Made by a program: the position numbers and the translations under genes
The notes under the pieces: generated by a model
Databases searched by the model: none
What the model saw: only the letters and a program-made list of their open reading frames with translations
Told to the model about the DNA's origin: nothing
Source of the DNA: Tricholomella constricta
Lineage: Eukaryota > Basidiomycota > Agaricomycetes > Agaricales > Lyophyllaceae
NCBI GenBank assembly: GCA_013368375.1
Contig: JAACJP010000017.1
Span: 248,001-312,000 of the forward strand
Direction of reading: 5' to 3'
Length of the DNA: 64,000 bases
Shown here: piece by piece, positions 55,701 to 64,000 of the stretch
Layout of the letters: every line of letters starts with the position of its first letter
How positions within the stretch are numbered: position 1 is the stretch's first letter

Positions 55701-58096
55701 GCACTCATCGGGGAGCTCCAAGAATTGTTTTTTGAGACGTGTAATATCTCCTTTGATAGCAGAGCCAACCTTGAAGACTTGTGTTAAGATTAGAAGCCGT
55801 AACAATGATGTCGGAAGGCGGGGAAATTTGTGAACCTGGAAAACCATATTTGAGAATATCAAGTTAAAGGAAAAATAAAGAACGAACAGGAATGATGAAT
55901 ATAGAATCTGGCTCCGAGTGAGGAGCTGTTTGTAGAACTGACACCCCTACTCGTCTCGACAGGTTCCACTCGGCATCTAAACTCACACAAAGATGAGCAT
56001 CAGAATTCAAATCCAATGGCGCCATGATGGACGCGAGAGTTGATTCCGTGAGTTCAGGAGTATCGAGGATCGAGATTTTGACTGTATCTGGAAGGCTAAT
56101 GGACTTCAGCCCATATGCGGTCGCAACTGGAGTAAGGTTTTTGGCGAGAGATGGAAAGGCGGTATAAATCATCTGTTTATCCTATGGAAAATGTCATTGA
56201 GTGCGGTAATGAATATAGTCAAGAAACTATTCAACCTTCACTGGATCATCTGAAAACACAATTGGAGGATCGCTAAAGCCATACCGCTTGACGGAGTCAG
56301 CTATCCCCCGAAGCGGTCCAACACGTTCTTCGTGTGCCTTGGTAAGTGTCAATGCCTGCCCTCGGATATAACGCGAGTCCATGCATGTCCATAGAGCGCT
56401 AAAGACAGAAACACCATTGACCTTCGCAATGTGTTTATTCACCTGTTGTAAGATGTTAGATATATGGAAAGATTTGAAGATTTAAATACCACACACCTTG
56501 TGTGAATCATCGATGGCCAGCTGATCAGGAGCGAGACATGCTGTGTGCTGGTTGGCGTCATTTTCGTCACTTTCAATGGCCTTGTTCATCATCTGCGCCA
56601 GGTAAAATTCACTCGGGACAAATCCTGCATATCCCTGAGGATCTCCGAAGTCACCAAAGCTCGGAAAAACCTCAGACATGTAATTATGTAGCGTCGACTG
56701 GATCTGGTCTGATTGATCCTGTCGCCCGCGTACAAGCTCAAACACGGCCTCTAAATACTGGGATTGAAGCACACTGAAACGGAGTGTATGCATCTCGAGA
56801 AGGAGGGAACGGGCTCCAGTTGGACCCATCTTATGTTGATTCCCAACACGAAGTTGCGCAATGACATTCCGTGAGAGACCGCCCTTCCGTGAAAGGGTTG
56901 CTGGAAATGCTAGGCGGAGATACACAGGGAGGGAACTCAGAAATCGTGTACTCCACCCATGAAAATGTGCCCACCCCTTGCGGCAATAATATGCCCAAGC
57001 GACGATGAAAAAAGAACTGTCGACATCTGTGATTCTGCGAGGCTTGAGTGCACCGTTCTTTTCAAGGACTCCTCTCGAGCAGTTGGGGCAATGCAACTTT
57101 TCGACGTAGAAATGCGGAAGCCACAGAAAGACACGTGGCTGGTAGAGGATAGGCGGGAAAAAACGATGGCGAGAAAGCGTAATAACAGGCTCGGGTTGAT
57201 GGACCCAAAAAGTCGGTGGCTGACCATGTGTTGGTGCCTCGGAGAATGTTGGTGGCTTGGCAAGCTGGCGACCGTCTTTGATATCTTTGGCAAAGATGAG
57301 AGGTGCGATGGTAGTGCCAAAATATTGATAGAGCCAATCGGGCATTGTTTTCGGCTTGTCGAACCAAGCTTCGATGATGAACATACATTAGTTATTTTTT
57401 AGAGAATAGATAGTTAGGCACACCTGCACGGGCCTTTAGTCTTCCAACCTCATCAGGATCCGTGGACGGTAAGTCACCATCGTTCTGTGACTCCATCCCA
57501 TCAGAGTTTTCCTCGCCATCACTCTCGAGATCTTGCACATTGCGACGCGTAAAGAAAGGGACTGTCGGAAAGGTCACAAGTCAGATACTTAGCCGAGGAT
57601 TAAGTAGAACAAATGACTTACATGTTTGTGAACGCTTTGTTGCTGCTCGTAGGTGCTCGAATGTAACTCTGTCAGAGGCGGCGGCTGCATTCAAACTTGA
57701 CTCATCGCGAGTTTGCGATGACGATCGTGCCAGCTCCTGGGTGTTAGCGGCGGCGGAGGATGATAAGCCTGAAGGCTCAGGTGATGAGGCTAGGCATTTT
57801 TCATCAGCTTGGAGACCTAAATGGAGTTAATACATGGACACACCTCCAGCGCGTGAGGCTTCACGCTCGACACGATCAAGTTCTTCCCAATCAAAACCTG
57901 CCGGAAAGGTATCATCGATATCGTATTCATCGTCGGCATCATTGGCATTCTCTGAAGGTGAAGGTTCAACAAGTCAATGAAGCATATTCAAATGTGATGG
58001 ACTACCTTTCTGCTTGTCACGGGCTTTTGGTGGGCGTCCACGACGAGGAGCACCTGGCGGCCGAGGTCCGTCTTTTCTCCCAAGCGGACGAGTCAT
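52705..58096 (-). CDS. DUF6729 / RNase-H-like / 3'-5' exonuclease mobile-element protein
   Basis: A gene of at least twelve exons. The first eight fit in phase: 58096-58006, 57951-57844, 57789-57622, 57561-57424, 57368-56497, 56442-56236, 56181-55888 and 55835 onward. Order of parts: AT-hook-like 'RRGRPPKAR' (~20-28); DUF6729 with 'PRVFLWLPHFYVEKLHCPNC' and 'FFIVAWAYYCRKGWAHFHGW'; an RNase-H-like stretch with 'LAIDDSHKV' and 'PIVFSDDPVKD'; a DEDDy exonuclease with 'VSLDAEWN' (~597), 'AIKGDITRLKK' and 'YAALDVYATRTVFEKV'; a long helical region ('EGGPHGDIYRKFGALH', 'DHRTWYNLQAFAKHLYGVDW'); and a Cys-rich tail with 'CRRCGEEDC' and 'CKKCGQFSGC'. A one-base frame conflict near 55450-55465 is unresolved, so this copy may be damaged. 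Confidence 0.7.
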
Positions 58097-58135
58097 ATCA
58101 ATAGTATTAGTGTGTTGTGTTTGGCGGGAAGTGGT

Positions 58136-58374
58136 GGCAGATAACTTTTTCGCCGAGTGGCAGATAACTTTGTGCGGTGGCAGATAATGTTTGCACAAGT
58201 TCTTTTTTTCCTCCTCTTCCACAATACATTTCGTTATTCTGAAGAGACAGTTGTACTTCAACTCTCGTCCCTATCATCTAAAGCTCAAAGAATAACATTT
58301 AAACTGAGTTGTACAGGCGAGGAAGGCCAAAGTCGTCGAAAACGGCAATTGCCGGGCAGATAATGGCAGATAAC
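58136..58374. repeat. Five subterminal GGCAGATAA repeats
   Basis: GGCAGATAAY occurs at 58136, 58159, 58179, ~58356 and 58365, between the exonuclease gene start and the element terminus, and again in the palindrome arms. Clustered subterminal repeats are typical transposase-binding sites; here that is inference. They also overlap the gene's promoter. Confidence 0.6.
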
Positions 58375-58399
58375 TGCCCAGCGCAACCATGTATAAACC

Positions 58400-58488
58400 G
58401 GGAAAACCCATTAAACGACGCGTCTTTTGCCCTGGTCACAGCCTTGTCACGCCACGTGATATGAGCGCGTTGTGCTTGCGCCCTATCT
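58400..58488 (-). repeat. Right terminal inverted repeat of the large element
   Basis: 89 bp, inverted match to AGATA (35430) plus 49003-49086 with about one mismatch; TA follows at 58489-58490. Confidence 0.85.
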
Positions 58489-58490
58489 TA

Positions 58491-60332
58491 GGAGAACTGA
58501 TAATAACAGTGCAAGCGCGCTCCGCCGCAGGGCCCGCTACGTTGACCCCAAACCGAGAACAGTTCAGACTCGTGATGACTGATAGTTTCGTCACATCTCG
58601 TGCGATGGGTTTCATCCGCCGACCGCTCAGTACACCAAAATCAATTTTATTGCGCAAGTGTCAAGGGGTCTCTCTGTCCAATACGTGGTATGTATTCACT
58701 TTTCGGAGGTGCCGAGCATGATCATGGAGAGTATTAGAGCATGAGCATCATTCACCAGGCTCTGCCATTTGAATGTCTGAAGAGTGTGTGTACTTGACGT
58801 CAACCTTATGGATTGTGTAAATGCAATGGTATTGTGCACCTTGAGCGTTCGAGCCCATTGTCCATCTTTACAGTGCATGCTCGCTGTCCAAAAGATCATA
58901 CTACATTTTTAAAGTAAATTGCGGACTAATTAGAAAGACAAACGGCTTGATGAAATTGAACTCACCGGGTGTTTCGCACTGCTACACAGCCGTCAATGGG
59001 AGAACGAACACCCGCCGTGCATCAGAGTCGCGCCTTGTGCATCATCTAGTGTTCTGTATGTGGGGTAGAACATCGCCATAAACGCATACATGCTGCTGCA
59101 GATACACACATACCTGTGTAAGTAACACAACCTAGCTGCCCATCCTGTGTCACATTCGTGCCTTTTTCTCCATTTACAGTTCTGTATGTTGGGTAGAGCG
59201 TCATCAGAAATGCGTAAACGCGGGCATAGATATGTACATACCTGTGTGTGTATCACACCTTCAATACATCCTCCCTCCTTCTCTCCACCGCACGTATGGC
59301 TGTATGACGTTTCGAGCGACTTGGTTTCTCCTAGATGTTCGTTAGTCAACTGTGTACCATGTGTCAATGTATTAATCGTGTACCTGCACTCGGTTGAACT
59401 CACCTTGAGTGCCCCACATTGTACAGACGTGTCTGTGTGCTTGAAATGCGTCCCCATCGCGCCATTTGCTTCGTTTACGAGTTCTGTGGAATATAGCGTA
59501 GTGGAAAACACGTCTGCGCGATTGCAGATGCCCACATACCTTCCTGGGTCCAGACCTTTCCCTATACCGCTCCCTTCAAGCCCCCGCCATGTGTGTGCAC
59601 CTGTATATCATTTATAGCACTTGTCAGTGTCTAAAATCATATTAATATGGTCATACTACCGCACCTTCAGTCCTGGAGGACAACCTATCGCTAGGCGCCC
59701 CATAGAATGTGCTCACAACCCTACAGCCCTACTCCACGACGTCCCGGTCATGCCCTTTGCATTTATTTCGAATTCTGAGGGATAGAGTGTAGTCAGTCAT
59801 GCGTGCGCGCCGCTGGGGATGCACACATACCTGCCTGTATTGATAGCATTTCCTCTCCGGCTCCCTTGCGGAGGATTTGGAAGTTCAGAGGCCTCGGAGG
59901 ATTTGGAGGATTAGACGAAGCAATATGGCAGCGTAACATTGAAAAAATACGCAGAATAGACAAGTTTGGGTTCTCGATGAACAGGAACGGGATACCGGGG
60001 AATTCCGAGGGGAATTCGGAGGATTTGAGGGATTTAAATTCGACGCCCTCAAGACGCCCTGGCGAAGCAATATCTCAGCGTAACATTGAAAAGTGTACCG
60101 GAACTATGCACTATACACTTTTTTTGATGTGCACTCTACGGCGAAGTCTCATATATCTTACAGGTTGTCGTCCATATATGGACTTTAGTCCACGGACCGG
60201 TCATGTGAAAATCACGTGGCGGGACCGGTCGACTCGCATTAGTGGAGATTTGCGGTGAGGTATGACAGGACCCACTACTAAAGTAGCGGGAATTACCAAA
60301 ATGCGAATGTCTGACTCCCTACCCCATCACAA
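58491..60332 (-). other. Duplicated exon-intron-like modules
   Basis: On the minus strand, four similar units have GTATGT at the start of a ~60-bp intron-like part and ACAG|AACT... at its end, followed by exon-like blocks near 59774, 59481, 59178 and 59049. Some blocks translate ('LVNEANGAMGTHFKHTDTSV', 'LTNEHLGETKSLETSYSHTC'), but no continuous protein or start is convincing. Further right, a 32-bp sequence with CAGCGTAACATTGAAAA occurs at 59915 and 60061. A noncoding or decayed duplicated gene is possible. Confidence 0.4.
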
Positions 60333-62143
60333 ATGCCTCTTGATTCTATCCCAGGAGTTGAAGCGATAGTTGACAACCATCGCGCTTTCTTCACGCTTTG
60401 GACTAAATACGGGAAATGGGATTCCGAAAACCCGTTGATGTTTGAGGAACAGGAGGTTAACCGTCAGGATGGGGCATTGCCTGGCGTTGATGTGCCGGAA
60501 TCGTGCATCTTACTTCACCTTTCGGATAAAGACCGTGGCGAATACGATTTGAATGTCTCAAGTATCTTGATCCGGGAAGATTATCTCAAAACGCTGCAGG
60601 ATATATGCCATGTTGCGGCTCATCGTAAACTTCCGGACACTGGCAGCCGCAGTGACAAAAGCCCGATAGCATTCTCCAATCCTTTCCTCAACAACGAAAT
60701 AGTAAATATGAGCATCGCTGTTATCTTGCTTGGACATCCTGGGATAGGTGCGTAACAGCCTTAACACGTATCGGCTTCTCGTCTGACCCTGGCCCTACGA
60801 TCAGGCAAAAGCCTTTGGCTAATTTTCGTACTGGTGCTTCGGATCCTCGCTGGATGTCCTACCATCTTCCACTCTAGATCGAAGGTTTGTTATCTTTTTA
60901 ACGCACAGGGTCTATACACGATCGACCTTGCCGATAAGAAATTCATCGATGCGCAACAATATTTTCGCGAGGTGGTCTCACCGCAATACTGGTGCTTGGT
61001 CGATAGCAACGATTCTGTCCCATACGTACCCCCCCAATTATCACGAACCCGTGCCTTCATCCTACAGGCGGCATCACCCCGTTTCGATCGTGTTAATTGG
61101 GTGAAGAAATATCAATCATTGAGCCGCAGGTATATTATGATGAACCCTACTTTACCTGAGCTCATTATGGGGTAAGAAAGCTTTCCGTATCTTACCTTGC
61201 TCTACTAAATACTTATTTTCTTAGCCGCACTTTGCAACCCTTAGAGACCAGATGTTCCGAACAAGCCCTCGAATCATTTTACTCTCGTTATGCACCGTCG
61301 GCACGCATGGCTTACGCATATGCCGAGGACATAGATGAATACGAGAAAATCATTACCGAAGAAATCTCCAACCTAACCTTCGAGGGCCTCGGGAAGATGT
61401 TATCCTCTGCGGCAGCGCTTCGGGTCGAAAACGTATCACATCATATCCTACTTGTCAGTCCGGAAAAAGGCGATCGCAGTGCACAATCGATCACAATTTC
61501 TACGCGTTACATGTACGACAAACTTTGCGACAAACTCCACATCCACACGTTGGAGGAGGCAGCAAGGCTGTATCAAGTTTTCATGCGCAACCAATATACC
61601 AAAGCATCCGCTGGCTATATCCTCGATGACGTCCATGATGTCTTTTGCCGTGGTGGAGAATGGCAACTAACCCCGATGACCAAAGGAAAGCCGGGACCCA
61701 TAAACACGCATTTCAAATCCCCGAATTCGACGAGAAAGAGTGTTTGTTTGCGTCTTGGTCGTGGAAATCAACTAATCAAGATCGCAAAGCAGAGACTCCC
61801 CGGAGGCTCCTTATTCACGCGTCTGCCACACCACCAGTTCCTTCTTGGCGAGAATATCCAGCTTGTGGATGGGTATTACCAACCCGCCCCAAGCCAGCCA
61901 ACCTTCGACGGTTTTATCTATGATTCAGCCACCCAAACAGCAACAATGCTTCAAATGACAGTTGCGACACGCCACGATGTAAAGGTTCAGTGTCTGACAT
62001 GGCTCATTAATCGCGGTGCAGTGACTATTCACTTGGTGGCTGTTAAACCGCCAAACACATCATTAAACTTTGTGATTCCAAACGCCTTGGCCCCTCAAAT
62101 CGGGAATGTTTACGAACTTGTGCTCAAGTCATTGCAGGAGTGA
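60333..62143 (+). CDS. Crinkler-type P-loop NTPase protein
   Basis: Three exons (60333-60747, 60805-61171, 61225-62143) give 566 aa. Walker A 'LLGHPGIGKS' (~132-141) is assembled across the first intron, followed by 'LWLIFVLVLRILAGCPTIF'; a Walker B-like 'WCLVDSN' lies near 200. The C-terminal part has 'SAGYILDDVHDVFCRGG' and 'TFDGFIYDSATQTATMLQMT', the degenerate PD-(D/E)XK region seen in fungal Crinkler/RHS-type proteins. Such proteins form large, variable families in Agaricomycetes and are proposed to act in conflict, effector or incompatibility functions. No secretion signal or LXLFLAK-type header is seen. The gene is intact. Confidence 0.8.
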
Positions 62144-63117
62144 GCTTGTTGAAAGGTTGATCCCACGGCTGTAGATCGAGTTATGACGGGAAAAATGTGA
62201 GTCTTTAGTTTTGGCTCAATATCATTCAATACTCGCGAAATGATCTCCATAACGGTTGATCCAAACCGGTTTGAACACCTATCGCTATTGAATATATCGT
62301 GTCCCAGCCATTGCGCAGATGTCCCATTGCCCCATAAATTACAAGTCCATCAAGTCCAATGATGATGATGAAAAAACACTAGGGTATATATACCTACACA
62401 ACATGCCAAACTACCGCGCCGGCGCCGTTCAACCGCTCAGCACCGTTCACCGATCCCGCACTGGTGCTTCCCAACTTGGCCCTCTCTTTCCTCGAATGGC
62501 CATTCGACGTCGCGAGCACCTCGGGGTCCATGGTCGCCGTATTGATAGTCTGCGTAAAGGTGGACGTCTGGAAGGTGAGCGGCAGGTCCTCGGTGCTGGG
62601 CGCTGCAGGGTCGGTGAGGAAGACGAGGGCAAAGGATGAGGCTTTGACGGGGATCCGGCGACGTTGGCGCCTCAGTCGCAGGCGATTTGGGTGATGTTGA
62701 GTCGCCCTTGAGTCGACCGTCGACTTGGAACTTGTTGCCGAAAGTCGTGGTCGCGAGCACAAGGACGAACCTCTCGGGCCGTGTCAAGAACTCGACATGC
62801 GACAGCACCCGCACCACAGAAAACAGCCACACTCGCGGATGAAAACATCGTCACCCACGACGTCGTCAAGGACAGGGCCAGCAATATGACGCCTCTGTTG
62901 ATGCACTGCAGGGGAATTTGGGGGTCCCAGGATGACGTCGAAGCGCGGGGATGGTCGCCAGTGCCGAGCCCACTCTCAGGGAAGAACTTGTCGATGGAGT
63001 GGATGATCTGCTGGTATACGGTACGGCCCTCGCCGCATCCCCGAATAATGATGATGTTCGAGTCGTTGACGATGAGGTTGGTGCTCCGTCCGATGGCTAA
63101 GTCGCCGACGCCGACTT
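62144..63117. other. 3' flank of the PQ-loop gene, unresolved frames
   Basis: Long GC-rich open frames on both strands between the Crinkler-type gene and the recognisable PQ-loop exons. On the minus strand some segments ('RTVYQQIIHSIDKF', 'PLQCINRGVILLALSLTT') may be the remaining PQ-loop exons, but frames conflict and I could not close the gene. Confidence 0.35.
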
Positions 63118-64000
63118 GAAAGAGTCTCCACCCGCCCAGCCGACGAGAGTTGACATCCGAAAGCCATACAATGTTCGCTGGCGGTAGTTGCTTTCGAAGC
63201 TGAGCATTAGGAGCATCGTGGTTTAATCTCGAAGCCTCCTTTACCTTATGAGTTGGTGTAGGCAGCGTGCTCTCAATTCCGAGCGCGACGAATCCAAGGA
63301 GGGACACGTATAGTTCCGAGCGGCCGAGAACGAGGAAGAGGATGGCCTGGCATAGGCTGGGATGGGGTGTTAACCGAGTAGATGTTGATTTTGTAAGACG
63401 TACATGAGCCCAGCCAAGGCTCGATGTATTGTGTGTAGCTATACCACTGCCAGAAGGAGAGTGGGCGCGTCGATCCTCCGAGGTTTTCTGGGCTAATTCT
63501 TGGGTGGTAGAGTATACAGATGTAGAGGAGCGCCAACTGGGATATAGTGCGGTGAATTAAAGTCCGGTGCGATGCTGTGATGGTTCGCACCTGAGCCAAA
63601 TCATCAAGATCGACTGGATGAGCAGCGCAAACTCAAAATGATCCCTGAGAGCATTTGATTCAAACCAGCAGCTATATATTGAGCGTTGAACACGTACCCT
63701 AGCCAGAAGAAACATCTTGTAATATTTGCGATCAGTCTAGGGATAGTGGCAACAGGTCAATAGGATGCGCTGGTCTGGTAGACGCAGTGATGATCACAGG
63801 ATGGCGCAGACGTCGCGGGAGAAGCCTTTGAGTCCATGTGCGGTCCAAGCAGTAAGTAGATGGTTGGCAGCCTGGAGAGGTAGTGGATCGCGCTTTTTTC
63901 AAACTATTGACACAGCCTGGTCAGCGTACACCTAGGCCAGAAACGAATCGATGTTAGCGGTAGCTGTGCATACGAGAGGTGGCCCCACGGCCATACCTAT
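63118..64000 (-). pseudogene. PQ-loop membrane protein (SLC66A2-like), partial, damaged
   Basis: Minus-strand exons resemble PQ-loop repeat transporters of the SLC66A2 type, ~6-7 membrane spans: 'MAVGPPL|VYADQAVSIV', 'GFSRDVCAILLIANITRCFF', 'DHFEFALLIQSILMI', 'LALLYICILYHP', 'FWQWYSYTQYIEPWLG', 'SLLGFVALGIESTLPTPTHK' and 'RTLYGFRMSTLVGWAGGDSF', the last holding a PQ-loop-like region. The 5' end lies beyond the window. A TGA at 63899-63901 follows 'AVSIV' where homologues continue with a basic residue, and one base seems missing in a T-run near 63605, so the frame is broken. Either a pseudogene or an assembly artefact. Confidence 0.55.

Larger units (their letters stand above)
35430..58488 (-). 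mobile_element. Large DUF6729/exonuclease DNA transposon (interrupted)
   Basis: The left end AGATA (35430-35434) continues at 49003 after a nested transposon; the right end is 58400-58488. The 89-bp terminal inverted repeats (AGATAGGGCGCAAGCACAAC...GGGTTTTCCC) differ at about one base, and the element is flanked by TA (35428-35429, 58489-58490). Without the insert it is ~9.5 kb. It carries a multi-domain gene (52705-58096), a 2.5-kb palindrome and a second copy of its left-end sequence at ~52528. Superfamily is not assigned; TA flanks alone are weak evidence. Confidence 0.7.

Noticed and set aside
49003..58488. Helitron or KDZ assignment for the large element
   Set aside because: No Rep/helicase, no CTRR hairpin end, and no KDZ-type transposase signature; terminal inverted repeats and TA flanks argue otherwise.

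Overview
The window is nuclear DNA of a filamentous basidiomycete, most likely an Agaricomycete. Host genes are dense and cut by many 46-70 bp introns with fungal splice sites. The gene families (Clp1-like, DUF4238, Crinkler-type effectors, Ngaro, DUF6729/exonuclease proteins) are typical of mushroom-forming fungi. Splice structures below were worked out by hand from GT/AG (twice GC/AG) sites and codon phase; none has transcript support.

Region 1 (1-20.1 kb) is compact host sequence: a secreted orphan, a Clp1-like gene, a DUF4238 gene, a kinase with a restriction-endonuclease-like N-terminus, homoserine dehydrogenase, an acetoacetate-decarboxylase-like gene with a 6-nt microexon, a divergent H2B/H2A pair, mitochondrial ribosomal protein bL33m, an Mdm35 homologue, cystathionine gamma-synthase and an Sds23-like CBS protein. 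Homoserine dehydrogenase and cystathionine gamma-synthase act in the same aspartate-to-methionine route, but nothing shows joint regulation.

Region 2 (20.2-35.1 kb) shows gene decay. It has a CNH-domain (Vps3/Vps39-type) reading frame that stops after the first domain, 3.8 kb without a convincing gene but with a ~120-bp tandem repeat, a CsbD-like gene, and a HECT-like E2-binding protein gene carrying stops and frameshifts. That last gene is split by a 5.5-kb Ngaro-type tyrosine-recombinase retrotransposon with the diagnostic A1...B1-A2...B2 split repeats. Deleting the element rejoins the host frame.

Region 3 (35.3-58.5 kb) is a three-level nest of mobile DNA. Outermost is a ~9.5-kb element (two parts, flanked by TA, 89-bp terminal inverted repeats). 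It encodes a multi-exon protein with an AT-hook-like stretch, DUF6729, a DD-containing RNase-H-like segment, a WRN-type 3'-5' exonuclease and a C-terminal Cys-rich tail. It also carries a 1,174-bp near-perfect palindrome with a 130-bp TA-flanked miniature element exactly at its centre. Inside one terminal repeat sits a 3.0-kb Tc1/mariner-like DDE transposon. Inside that transposase gene, in mid-codon, sits a 10.55-kb Ty3-type LTR retrotransposon with 5-bp target duplication, chromodomain integrase, an in-frame UGA between gag and pol, and extra sense ORFs on both sides of gag-pol. This outer element is my best candidate for an incompletely described system.

Region 4 (58.5-64 kb) holds duplicated exon-intron-like modules, an intact P-loop Crinkler-type gene, and the 3' part of a damaged PQ-loop membrane protein gene that runs off the window.
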